Source: Candidatus Aminicenantes bacterium UBA4085
GTDB lineage: Bacteria; Acidobacteriota; Aminicenantia; Aminicenantales; UBA4085
Reading direction: 5' to 3'
Length of the DNA: 13,465 nt
Assembly: GCA_002383325.1 (NCBI GenBank)
Contig: DFYJ01000100.1
Span: 261 to 13,725, forward strand
In this document: positions 1 through 6,564 of the stretch, piece by piece
How the letters are laid out: each line of letters opens with the position of its first letter
Numbering within the stretch: position 1 is the stretch's first letter
The notes under the pieces: generated by a model
Seen by the model: the letters and a program-made list of their open reading frames with translations, nothing else
Told to the model about the DNA's origin: nothing
The model's database searches: none
Position numbers and translations under genes: made by a program

Positions 1-120
1 AGCGTCGACGCCCGCGTCTTCCTGCTGGCCGCCTACCAGAAGAAGGTCGAGATCCTCGACGGCGTACGGCAGACCCGCAAGCAAATGCCGGCCCCGGCAG
101 CGCCCGGGGCTATCCTGTAA
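1..120 (+). CDS. 3' end of an unidentified protein (partial)
   Basis: An open frame enters from the left edge and ends at TAA (118-120), giving 39 visible residues. These are mostly charged and helical ('AYQKKVEILDGVRQTRK') followed by a Pro/Ala-rich tail. The stop lies 20 nt before the next start, so it probably heads the same transcript as the DUF4097 and MFS genes. In related bacteria DUF4097 genes often follow a sigma factor and an anti-sigma zinc-finger gene. This tail could be the cytosolic or periplasmic end of such an anti-sigma protein, but no diagnostic motif is visible and the function is open. Confidence 0.6.
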   Translation, partial: SVDARVFLLAAYQKKVEILDGVRQTRKQMPAPAAPGAIL

Positions 121-128
121 ATCCCTCC

Positions 129-137
129 AAGGAGGAG
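129..137 (+). promoter_or_regulatory. Strong Shine-Dalgarno for the DUF4097 gene
   Basis: AAGGAGGAG lies three nucleotides before the ATG at 141, with its core AGGAGG about 5-6 nt away. It is an almost perfect match to the anti-SD sequence and fixes the start of the gene. Confidence 0.7.
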
Positions 138-140
138 AAC

Positions 141-1118
141 ATGAACAAGAGCACAAAGAAAGCCATCCGAAGGGCGGTCGTGGTCGGCGCCCTGCTGGCC
201 CTGGCCGTCTTCCCGCTGGCGGCTTTCGCCGAGGAGAAGATCGAGCAGAAATTCTCCAAGGTCGAGGCCTTGGCCCGGGACGGCAAGGTCATCGTCGGCA
301 ACGTCTCCGGCATGGTCGAAGTCCGCGGCTGGCCCGAGGCCCAGGTCAAGATCGAGGCCCTCAAGGTCTCCAAGGCCAAGACCGAGGCCAAGGCCAAGGA
401 AAACCTGGACAAGGTCCAGATCGTCGTCCAGAAGACCGGCGAGATCCTGCGGATCGAGACCAAGTACCCCGAGCAGAAGGGCCGCAACGAGTCCATCAGC
501 GTCTCGGTCAGCTACCAGATCTGGATCCCCGAGAAGGCCTCGCTCTCGGTCACCAACACCCGCGGCTCGGTCACGGTGGACGGCATCGGCGGCGCCTTTG
601 AAGGCCGGATCACCAGCGGCAACGCCACCTTGACCCGCCTCGGCGGCGGGGCGGACTGCTACGTCGTCAGCGGCACCACCAAGGCCTCCGACATCGTCGG
701 CGACAGCGAATTCACCGTGGTCTCCGGCAACATCAGCGTGGACAAGGTCAAGGGCTCGGTCCAGGCCGAGACGACCAGCGGCACCGTCCGGATGACCGGG
801 ATCGAGGGCGCCAAGAGCGTCCGCGGCAAGGCCCTGAGCGGCAACGTCACTTACGACGGCAAGATCGAGAAGGACGGCAAATATACCCTGGAGGCCATGA
901 GCGGCCAGCTGGAGATGATCATCCCCGCTGATTCGGCCTTCGACCTGTCGGCCGAGAGCTTCAGTGGCGGCATCCAGACCGATTTCGCCGTCGCCATGAC
1001 CGGCCGCATCGGCGGCGAGCACGGCCCGGCCCGAGAGCTGCGCGGCACGGTCGGCCAGGGCGGCGCCTCGGTCCGGCTGAAGGCTTTCAGCGGCCACATC
1101 CAGATCAAGAAGAAGTGA
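141..1118 (+). CDS. Secreted DUF4097-family beta-strand repeat protein
   Basis: This 325-residue protein has a clear Sec signal peptide: basic residues 1-11, a hydrophobic core to about 27, and likely cleavage after 'AAFA' near residue 30. The mature part is made of short repeating beta segments of the type 'VxGxIxxGNxTLxxLGG', 'VVSGNISVDKVKG', 'ETTSGTVRMTGIEG' and 'ALSGNVTYDG'. This ladder of 'SGxxxxxxxxG' units is characteristic of DUF4097 (putative adhesin/beta-solenoid) proteins. No lipobox cysteine is present, so it is probably periplasmic or surface-exposed rather than a lipoprotein. No enzymatic residues are apparent and the role is unknown. Family members are commonly linked to envelope stress or sigma-factor loci, which fits the upstream partial gene only loosely. 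Its stop overlaps the next start (GTGA), implying translational coupling. Confidence 0.85.
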   Translation: MNKSTKKAIRRAVVVGALLALAVFPLAAFAEEKIEQKFSKVEALARDGKVIVGNVSGMVEVRGWPEAQVKIEALKVSKAKTEAKAKENLDKVQIVVQKTGEILRIETKYPEQKGRNESISVSVSYQIWIPEKASLSVTNTRGSVTVDGIGGAFEGRITSGNATLTRLGGGADCYVVSGTTKASDIVGDSEFTVVSGNISVDKVKGSVQAETTSGTVRMTGIEGAKSVRGKALSGNVTYDGKIEKDGKYTLEAMSGQLEMIIPADSAFDLSAESFSGGIQTDFAVAMTGRIGGEHGPARELRGTVGQGGASVRLKAFSGHIQIKKK

Positions 1119-2266
1119 ATGACCGCATGCTGACCGCCGACTTGCGCCGCGTGGGCGCCCTGAACTTCACCCGATCCCTGGCCTACACGTCCATCCTCTT
1201 TCTCCTGCCGCTGCAGTTTGTCCGGATCGGATTCAGCGGCTGGCAGATCGGCCTGATCGTCTCGCTCCTTTCCATCGCGCCGCTGGTTTCGGCTTTTCCA
1301 ACCGGCTGGATCAACGACCGATTCTCCATCGCCGGGGCCATTCGGACCGCCTTCCTGGCCGATGCCGCCCTGCTGGCCGTTCTAGCCTTGACGAAGAGCT
1401 TCCCAGTCGTCTGCGGCGCTTTCTTCCTGCTCGGCGTCGCCAACAACGTCCTGGATGTCTCCCTGGCCAGCCTGGTCTACAAGGACCAGACGGATGTCGA
1501 CCAAAACCGCAAATACGGGCATTATGTCTTCTGGAACGGCTTCGGGGCCGTCTTCGGCGTGGCCGGAGGCGGCTGGCTGGTGCAGGCGGCCGACTTCCGG
1601 CTCATGCTCTTCATCTTCGGCGGGATCCTGCTGCTGGCCGCCGCCTTTGTCCGGCCCTTCCAGGACGGCAGGTTCCACCTGACCGCCCTTCGCGACTACG
1701 GCCGCGACGTCCTGCGCCGCAAGTCCCTGCTCTTCATCGTCTTCATCTTTTTCCTCGGCCTGCACTGGGCGGTCGAGGGCACGGTCTACGCTCCGTTCCT
1801 GGAGCGGCGCTTCGGCCTGTCGACCCTGCAGTCCTCGCTCTATATGGCCGCCGGGCTGCTGTTCCTGCCTATAGGCGCGCTTGCGATCGGACGCAAGAAG
1901 TTCGAGCTGGCGGCCAACCGCAGACTCGTGCTGGCAGCTATGGCCCTGTCCGGCTTGGGGCTTGTCCTGATGACGGTCGGCGACATCCGGCTCTCGCTGG
2001 CCTTCCGCTTCGTTCACGACTTCGGCGACGGCGCCGCGGGCGTCCTGATCGCGCTCTATACGTCGCGCCTGTTCGAGCGGAAGAGCATCGGCGGCTCGGC
2101 GGCTTTCCTCCTGGCCGTGCAAATCACCGCCAAGATGCTGGGAGCCATGATCCTGACGCCGCTGGGCTTCCGCTTCGGACTGCAGTGGCCGTTCTGGATC
2201 GCCGGAGGGCTGCTGCTCCTTGATGCGGCCTACGGCGCGGTCATCTTCAGGCGGATAGAGTATTGA
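1115..2266 (+). CDS. Major facilitator superfamily (MFS) transporter
   Basis: A 383-residue integral membrane protein with about 11-12 hydrophobic segments. The first segment is 'YTSILFLLPLQFV'. A loop with 'PTGWINDRFS' follows the second segment and corresponds to the MFS loop 2-3 motif (G-x3-D-R). A longer basic cytosolic stretch near residues 188-203 ('RDYGRDVLRRKS') separates the two six-helix halves. The substrate cannot be read from the sequence; efflux of a small molecule is the usual role of such short MFS proteins. The chosen start is GTG at 1115, which overlaps the upstream stop as GTGA. ATG at 1127 is a possible alternative only four codons in. The next gene begins 4 nt after the stop, so all three genes are probably co-transcribed. 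Confidence 0.85.
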   Translation: MNDRMLTADLRRVGALNFTRSLAYTSILFLLPLQFVRIGFSGWQIGLIVSLLSIAPLVSAFPTGWINDRFSIAGAIRTAFLADAALLAVLALTKSFPVVCGAFFLLGVANNVLDVSLASLVYKDQTDVDQNRKYGHYVFWNGFGAVFGVAGGGWLVQAADFRLMLFIFGGILLLAAAFVRPFQDGRFHLTALRDYGRDVLRRKSLLFIVFIFFLGLHWAVEGTVYAPFLERRFGLSTLQSSLYMAAGLLFLPIGALAIGRKKFELAANRRLVLAAMALSGLGLVLMTVGDIRLSLAFRFVHDFGDGAAGVLIALYTSRLFERKSIGGSAAFLLAVQITAKMLGAMILTPLGFRFGLQWPFWIAGGLLLLDAAYGAVIFRRIEY

Positions 2267-2270
2267 CCCC

Positions 2271-3842
2271 ATGATCGCGACTCACGGGCGAGATTTCGAC
2301 GTCATCCTGGTCTCCGGCGAACCCTACGTCGACCACCCGCTGTCGGCTGTCGGCGTCATCGCCCGCGTCATGGACGCCGCCGGGCTCAAGGTCGGGATCA
2401 TCGAGCGGCCCGGCTGGACGGACGATACAGACTTCGCCCGGCTGGGCCGGCCCCGCCTCTTCTTCGGCCTAACCTCGGGCTCGATCGACAGCATGCTGGT
2501 CAACTACACCCCGCTCAAGCGGCGGCGCGAGAAGGACGAGCACGCGCCTCACGCCTCGGGGATGCCCGACCGGGCCCTTCTCGTCTACGCCAACCGGGTG
2601 CGGTCGGCCTTCCCCGGCGCGGCCATCGTCCTGGGCGGCATCGAGGCGTCCCTGCGGCGATTCGCCCACTATGATTACTGGTCGGATGAGGTGCGCCGCG
2701 GCCTTCTTCTCGACTCCCGAGCCGAAATTCTTGTCTACGGCCCGGGCGAGAGCCAGGCCGTGGACATCGCTTGCCGCCTGGACCGCGGCGATGATCTGGC
2801 CGGCATCGCCGGCACCTGTGTCGTCCGCCGCGAGATGCCCGCCGGTTTCGAGGAAATTCCGGCCTTCGAAGCCGTCAAGGACATCTCCGACGCCTTCTGC
2901 GAAGCTCAGAACGCCTTCTCCATCCGCAAAGCCCTGGCCCAAGGCCACGCCGAACGCTACGTCCTGCAGTACCCGGCGCCCGAGACGGCTCCGGCCGACC
3001 TCGACCGCATCTATGGCTTGCCCTTCTCTCGCATCGTCCCCGCCCATTACCCCGAGTTCAGAATGGCCCAATTCTCGGTCGTCACCCACCGCGGATGCTT
3101 CGGCGGCTGCTCGTTCTGCTCGCTGTCGCTTCACCAGGGCGATCGCATCGTCTCGCGCAGCGAGGACTCGATCCTGGATGAGATCCGGCGCCTGACCGCG
3201 CACCCCGACTTCAAGGGCTTCATTGACGACCTGGGCGGCCCTTCGGCCAACATGTACGGCATGGACTGCCCGGCGCCCTGTGATTCGGGCGGCTGCCTGG
3301 CCTGCGGCTCGCTGGATCGGAGCCACGCGCGCCTAATCGGCCTGATGCGCGCCGCCCGCGCCGTCCCAGGCGTGAAGAAGGTCTTCGTCCGCTCCGGAGT
3401 CCGTTACGACCTGGCCATGGAGAGCGAGGAGTATGTCCGCGAGCTGAGCGAGCACCACGTCTCGGGCCTGCTGAAGATCGCGCCCGAGCATGTTGCGCCC
3501 GGCGTCCTCGAGCTGATGAACAAGGACGGCTCGCGGTTCGAGGATTTTCGGCGGCTGTTCCGGAGGCTCAACAAGGCCGAGCGGCGGCACCTCAAATACT
3601 ATTACATGGTCGCCCACCCGGGCTGCGGCGAGGAGGAAGCCCGAGATCTTGCCCGCGAGGTCAAGCGGCTGGAGCGGGAAGGGGAGAAGCCGGTCGAGGG
3701 CGTCCAGATCTTTACCCCGACGCCCATGACCCGCTCGACCTGCATGTACCACACCGGCCGCGACCCCATCACAGGCCGGGCCGTCTTCGTGCCGCGCACC
3801 TTTGCCGAGAAGAAGGCTCAGAAGCGGATGCTGTCGGCCTAG
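2271..3842 (+). CDS. YgiQ-family (UPF0313) radical SAM protein, short form
   Basis: A 523-residue cytosolic protein. The N-terminal half has the YgiQ-type opening 'VILVSGEPYVDHPLSAVGVI' and the segments 'TSGSIDSMLVNYTP' and 'VLGGIEASLRRFAHYDYW'. The radical SAM 4Fe-4S motif CxxxCxxC is at C276, C280 and C283 within 'THRGCFGGCSFCSLSLHQG'. It is followed by 'DLGGPSANMYG', a cysteine-rich stretch near residues 330-343 (CPAPCDSGGCLAC), and 'KIAPEHVAPGVLELMNK', all typical of the family. The reaction of YgiQ proteins is not established. E. coli YgiQ is roughly 740 residues and has an extra C-terminal domain; this protein ends shortly after 'TPTPMTRSTCMYHTGRDP' and lacks that extension. The intact stop and good context suggest a natural short form rather than a truncation. 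It starts 4 nt after the MFS gene. Confidence 0.92.
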   Translation: MIATHGRDFDVILVSGEPYVDHPLSAVGVIARVMDAAGLKVGIIERPGWTDDTDFARLGRPRLFFGLTSGSIDSMLVNYTPLKRRREKDEHAPHASGMPDRALLVYANRVRSAFPGAAIVLGGIEASLRRFAHYDYWSDEVRRGLLLDSRAEILVYGPGESQAVDIACRLDRGDDLAGIAGTCVVRREMPAGFEEIPAFEAVKDISDAFCEAQNAFSIRKALAQGHAERYVLQYPAPETAPADLDRIYGLPFSRIVPAHYPEFRMAQFSVVTHRGCFGGCSFCSLSLHQGDRIVSRSEDSILDEIRRLTAHPDFKGFIDDLGGPSANMYGMDCPAPCDSGGCLACGSLDRSHARLIGLMRAARAVPGVKKVFVRSGVRYDLAMESEEYVRELSEHHVSGLLKIAPEHVAPGVLELMNKDGSRFEDFRRLFRRLNKAERRHLKYYYMVAHPGCGEEEARDLAREVKRLEREGEKPVEGVQIFTPTPMTRSTCMYHTGRDPITGRAVFVPRTFAEKKAQKRMLSA

Positions 3843-3843
3843 C

Positions 3844-3885
3844 TCAGGTCTTCAGGACCGCAAATCCGCGCCGTGCTCTTTCCAC
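3844..3885 (-). pseudogene. Possible decayed vapC 3' end
   Basis: Read on the minus strand, this short stretch ends in 'GFAVLKT' and TGA and contains a GAGCAC block just upstream. The VapC gene at 7803-8231 has the same order near its C-terminus: GAGCAC, one codon, then TTCGCGGTCCTGAAG ('EHRFAVLKP'). The two share CTTCAGGACCGC (plus strand, 3850-3861 and 7836-7847), and the GTGCTC block is shifted by 5 nt. It may be the frameshifted tail of a lost VapC toxin beside hicBA. The match is short and could be chance. Confidence 0.18.
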
Positions 3886-3896
3886 AACCTCGGCAT

Positions 3897-3925
3897 TTGA
3901 CGCTCATGGTTTTTCGGAGGATAAT
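3897..3925 (+). promoter_or_regulatory. Sigma70-type promoter of hicBA
   Basis: TTGACG (3897-3902) and GATAAT (3920-3925), each one mismatch from consensus, are separated by exactly 17 nt. The predicted transcription start near 3932 leaves a leader of only about 9 nt before the hicB ATG at 3941, so translation would start almost leaderless with at most a partial SD (AAGG, 3931-3934). HicB proteins usually repress their own promoter, but no clear operator palindrome is seen here. Confidence 0.55.
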
Positions 3926-3940
3926 TCAAAAAGGCGAAAG

Positions 3941-4156
3941 ATGCCGTTTACAGCGATTTTCCAGAAAGTGGCGGGTGGGTATATCGGCTTCGTCGAGGAG
4001 CTGCCCGGCGCCAACACACAAGGGGCGACTCTCAAGGAGACACGGAAGAACCTTAAGGAAGCTATCCGCTTGATTCTGGAGGCGAATCGAATCCTCACCC
4101 GGAAAACCCTTTCCGGCAAGGACTTCGTCCGCGAAAAGCTGGAAATTTCCCTCTGA
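3941..4156 (+). CDS. hicB: HicB-type antitoxin, short form
   Basis: A 71-residue protein with the HicB partial RNase H-like fold: 'FTAIFQKVAGGYIGFVEELPG', then 'NTQGATLKETRKNLKEAIRLILEAN', matching the family pattern of a beta hairpin with 'GGYxxxxxELPG', 'xxGxTxxEAxxNxxEAI' and a helix. HicB neutralises the HicA mRNA interferase by binding it and normally autoregulates the operon. No C-terminal ribbon-helix-helix or helix-turn-helix DNA-binding domain is present, which is usual for this roughly 70-residue subtype. The gene precedes hicA and its TGA overlaps the hicA ATG by one base (TGATG), giving tight coupling. The antitoxin-first order differs from the hicA-hicB order of E. coli but is common elsewhere. 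Confidence 0.85.
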   Translation: MPFTAIFQKVAGGYIGFVEELPGANTQGATLKETRKNLKEAIRLILEANRILTRKTLSGKDFVREKLEISL

Positions 4157-4341
4157 TGAAGAGGAAGGAACTCCTCAAGCACCTCCGGCGATGCGGTTGT
4201 TCCTTGCTGCGGGAAGGCGCGAATCACAGCGTTTTCATCAACAAAGACAAGCTCAAGGTTTCCACGGTTCCCCGGCACGCCGAAATCAATGATTTCCTGG
4301 CCCAAAAAATCTGTCGGGACCTGGAAATCGATCTGCCTTGA
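4156..4341 (+). CDS. hicA: HicA-type mRNA interferase toxin
   Basis: A 61-residue protein with the dsRBD-like HicA fold. The catalytic histidine is H24 in 'REGANHSVF', preceded by 'ELLKHLRRCGC' and followed by the family-typical 'VPRHAEINDFLAQKICRDLEI'. HicA toxins cleave mRNA and tmRNA and block translation until sequestered by HicB. All expected segments are present and the length is standard, so the toxin looks intact. The start overlaps the hicB stop by one base. The fucosidase start is 43 nt downstream on the same strand, so read-through is possible, but that gene has its own strong SD. Confidence 0.88.
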   Translation: MKRKELLKHLRRCGCSLLREGANHSVFINKDKLKVSTVPRHAEINDFLAQKICRDLEIDLP

Positions 4342-4384
4342 ATCAGAAGATCAAAATCGTAACGCCGAGACAAGGAGTGAGCCC

Positions 4385-5740
4385 ATGAGATCCAAAGCCC
4401 TGCGAATTCTGATCGTGGCCGTCATCCTGGCGGCCATGGCGCCCCTCGCGACGGCCCAGTTGCCTAAGGAGACCGAGGCCCAGAAGGTCCAGCGCATGAA
4501 GTGGTGGACGGACGCCCGCTTCGGGATGTTCATCCATTGGGGGCTCTACGCGCTGCCGGCGCGGCACGAGTGGGTCAAGAACCGCGAGCGGATGACCAAC
4601 GAGCAGTACCAGAAGTACTTCGAACTGTTCAACCCGGACCTCTACAATCCCAAGGAATGGGCCCGGATGGCCAAAGCCGCCGGGATGAAGTACGTCGTGC
4701 TGACCTCCAAGCACCATGAGGGCTTCTGCCTGTTTGACTCGAAATACACCGACTACAAGGCTACCAACACGCCCATCGGCAAGGATCTGATCAAGGAATA
4801 CGTCGAGGGGTTCCGCGCCGAGGGCCTGAAGGTCGGCTTCTACTATTCACTCCTCGACTGGCACCACCCCGACTACACCATCGACCGCGTCCACCCGCAG
4901 CGCGTCGAGAGCGACGCCGACTACGCGAAGCTCAACGCGGGCAAGGACATGGCCAAGTACCGCGAGTACATCAAGAACCAGGTCCGGGAGCTGCTGACCA
5001 ATTACGGCGAGATCAGCATCATCTGGTTCGACTTCTCCTTCCCGGGCAAGAACGGCAAGGGCCGGGCCGACTGGGACTCCGAGGGACTGCTCAAGCTGGC
5101 CCGCTCGCTGCAGCCCGGCATCATCGTCGACGACCGGCTCGACCTGGCCGACGTGGAGGGCGGCTGGGACTTCGTTTCGCCGGAGCAGGAGAAGGTCGCC
5201 AAATGGCCCGAGCGCAACGGCAAGCGGGTCCCTTGGGAGACCTGCCAGACCTTCTCGGGCTCGTGGGGCTACTACCGCGACGAGATGACCTGGAAGAGCC
5301 CGGCCCAGCTCATCGAGCTGCTGGTCGAGTCCGTCAGCAAGGGCGGCAACCTCCTGCTCAACGTCGGGCCCACGGCGCGCGGGATGTTCGACGACCGGGC
5401 CCAGACGAGCCTCAAGGCCACGGGCGAATGGATGAAGCTCAACGGCCGTTCGGTCTACGGCTGCACGGAGGCCCCGGCCGGGATCGTCGCGCCGCCCAAC
5501 ACGGTGCTGACCTATCATCCCGCGACCAACCGTCTCTATGTTCACCTGCTGGCCTATCCGCTCGACCGGATCGTTCTGCCCGGCCTGGACGGCAAGGTCA
5601 AGTACGCCCAGTTCCTGCACGACGCCTCGGAGATCCGGTTCAGCGCCGGGACCGGGGACGAGGCCGGAAGCCTGTCGCTCTCGCTGCCCGTGCGTAAGCC
5701 CCCGGTCGAGATACCGGTGCTGGAGATTTTTTTGAAATAG
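4385..5740 (+). CDS. Secreted alpha-L-fucosidase (GH29)
   Basis: A glycoside hydrolase family 29 enzyme of 451 residues that releases alpha-linked L-fucose from glycans by a retaining mechanism. Residues 1-24 are a Sec signal peptide ('RILIVAVILAAMAPLATA', cleaved before Q25), placing it in the periplasm or outside the cell. The catalytic TIM barrel carries the family motifs: 'ARFGMFIHWGLYALPA', 'TSKHHEGFCLF' (H110-H111), 'GFYYSLLDWHHPDY', the nucleophile D216 in 'IIWFDF', and 'GGNLLLNVGPTARG'. A C-terminal beta-sandwich-like segment from about residue 375 completes the usual length. An in-frame extension to 4289 would run into hicA and lose the signal peptide. AAGGAG at 4372-4377, 7 nt before the ATG at 4385, decides the start. 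The acid/base residue is not assigned, because it is poorly conserved in GH29. Confidence 0.92.
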   Translation: MRSKALRILIVAVILAAMAPLATAQLPKETEAQKVQRMKWWTDARFGMFIHWGLYALPARHEWVKNRERMTNEQYQKYFELFNPDLYNPKEWARMAKAAGMKYVVLTSKHHEGFCLFDSKYTDYKATNTPIGKDLIKEYVEGFRAEGLKVGFYYSLLDWHHPDYTIDRVHPQRVESDADYAKLNAGKDMAKYREYIKNQVRELLTNYGEISIIWFDFSFPGKNGKGRADWDSEGLLKLARSLQPGIIVDDRLDLADVEGGWDFVSPEQEKVAKWPERNGKRVPWETCQTFSGSWGYYRDEMTWKSPAQLIELLVESVSKGGNLLLNVGPTARGMFDDRAQTSLKATGEWMKLNGRSVYGCTEAPAGIVAPPNTVLTYHPATNRLYVHLLAYPLDRIVLPGLDGKVKYAQFLHDASEIRFSAGTGDEAGSLSLSLPVRKPPVEIPVLEIFLK

Positions 5741-5807
5741 ATCAAGGCGACGGGCCGGCTGTATCCGATCGCGGCATTCTGATAAGATAAGTTTAGGGAA
5801 AACGGGA

Positions 5808-6236
5808 ATGAGACTGGATCTGACCGCTTTGGAACGAGCCCTGGCCCAGCTCGAGCTGAGCTTGTCCTATCTGCATTCCGATATGGCCGTCCGTGACCAG
5901 GGGCTTCGAGCCCAGTTCCGGGCCGCCGCGATTCAGGGGTTTGAGTACACCTACGAATTGACCGTCAAAATGATTCGGCGCCAGTTGGCGCTGATTTCCG
6001 CTGTTCCAGCCGAATTGGCCGAAATGACTTACAAGGATCTCATCCGGGAAGCGGCCGACGCGGGGCTTGTCGTCGATCCGGAGAGTTTCTTCCTCTATAG
6101 GGAGATCCGGAATATCACAGCCCATACTTACGATGAAGCCAAGGCGGAAAAAGTCTTAAGCTTTCTCGATGGCTTCCGAAAAGATGTTCTCATCCTGGTC
6201 AGGGAGCTGAAACGGCGAAACCATGCGGCCGATTGA
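5808..6236 (+). CDS. HEPN-domain toxin of a HEPN-MNT pair (HI0074/HepT-like)
   Basis: A 142-residue all-helical protein of the 'nucleotidyltransferase substrate-binding' HI0074 family. Recognisable parts are 'QGFEYTYELTVKMIRRQL', 'MTYKDLIREAADAGLV' and, at residues 101-108, 'RNITAHTY'. The latter is an exact R-x4-H-x-Y motif (R101, H106, Y108), the HEPN RNase active site. In characterised HepT toxins the Tyr of this motif is adenylylated by the partner MNT enzyme, which silences RNase activity. The adjacent MNT gene overlaps by 14 nt and is intact, so the same relationship is inferred here. AGGG at 5795-5798 is a moderate SD. Upstream, TGATAAGAT at 5780-5788 resembles an extended -10 element but has no convincing -35. 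Confidence 0.88.
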   Translation: MRLDLTALERALAQLELSLSYLHSDMAVRDQGLRAQFRAAAIQGFEYTYELTVKMIRRQLALISAVPAELAEMTYKDLIREAADAGLVVDPESFFLYREIRNITAHTYDEAKAEKVLSFLDGFRKDVLILVRELKRRNHAAD

Positions 6237-6537
6237 TGTCCTTCCTAAGGACTTGGAAGTCGTCCTGGAAATCCTCGACCGTTTTGTACCTGGGATGGAA
6301 GTCCGGGCCTTCGGCTCCCGGGTAACGGGGAACGCCCGCCGGCATTCTGATTTGGACCTAGTCATCATGACCGAACAGCCGCTCGACGTGACCGTTCTGG
6401 CGGGATTGAATGCGGCCTTCTCCGAATCCTCCCTGCCGTTCACCGTGGATGTTCTCGACTGGGCGGCCCTGGCCGAGAACGCCCGCGGCTTCATTCGCGA
6501 GGGATCGACCGTCATCCGGAAGGCCGAGGGTTCCTAA
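6223..6537 (+). CDS. MNT-type nucleotidyltransferase antitoxin (MntA/HI0073-like)
   Basis: A 104-residue minimal nucleotidyltransferase. The Pol-beta-fold signature is complete: G31-S32 in 'AFGSRVTG', the metal-binding pair D43-x-D45 in 'RRHSDLDLVIM', and a third acidic residue D76 in 'FTVDVLDW'. In HEPN-MNT systems this enzyme transfers AMP from ATP to the Tyr of the HEPN toxin and so acts as antitoxin. It starts inside the HEPN gene (14 nt overlap) without a clear SD, consistent with translational coupling. It is about 60 % identical, by hand alignment over its full length, to the lone MNT protein encoded at 8740-9057, indicating local duplication or recruitment of a sister copy. Confidence 0.88.
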   Translation: MRPIDVLPKDLEVVLEILDRFVPGMEVRAFGSRVTGNARRHSDLDLVIMTEQPLDVTVLAGLNAAFSESSLPFTVDVLDWAALAENARGFIREGSTVIRKAEGS

Positions 6538-6564
6538 ACGTCGCTACCCATTTGGCGTTCCCCG

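Noticed and set aside
33..1097. Minus-strand open frame of 354 codons opposite the DUF4097 gene
   Set aside because: The translation is a repetitive Leu/Gly/Asp/Ala string without domains. The plus-strand gene has a signal peptide, SD and family repeats.
1382..2272. Minus-strand open frame of 296 codons opposite the MFS gene
   Set aside because: The product is a hydrophilic Gln/Glu/Arg-rich antisense artefact. The plus strand encodes a coherent membrane protein coupled to its neighbours.
2469..3326. Minus-strand open frame of 285 codons opposite the radical SAM gene
   Set aside because: It has no recognisable motifs and is fully antisense to a confidently identified YgiQ-family gene.
4289..4384. 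Upstream extension of the fucosidase frame
   Set aside because: It overlaps the 3' end of hicA and would bury the signal peptide. The ATG at 4385 has a strong SD and begins a normal Sec signal.
6538..6564. Transcription terminator between the convergent MNT and propeller genes
   Set aside because: No GC-rich hairpin followed by a T tract is visible. The same is true of the convergent junctions at 9058-9069 and 11314-11322.
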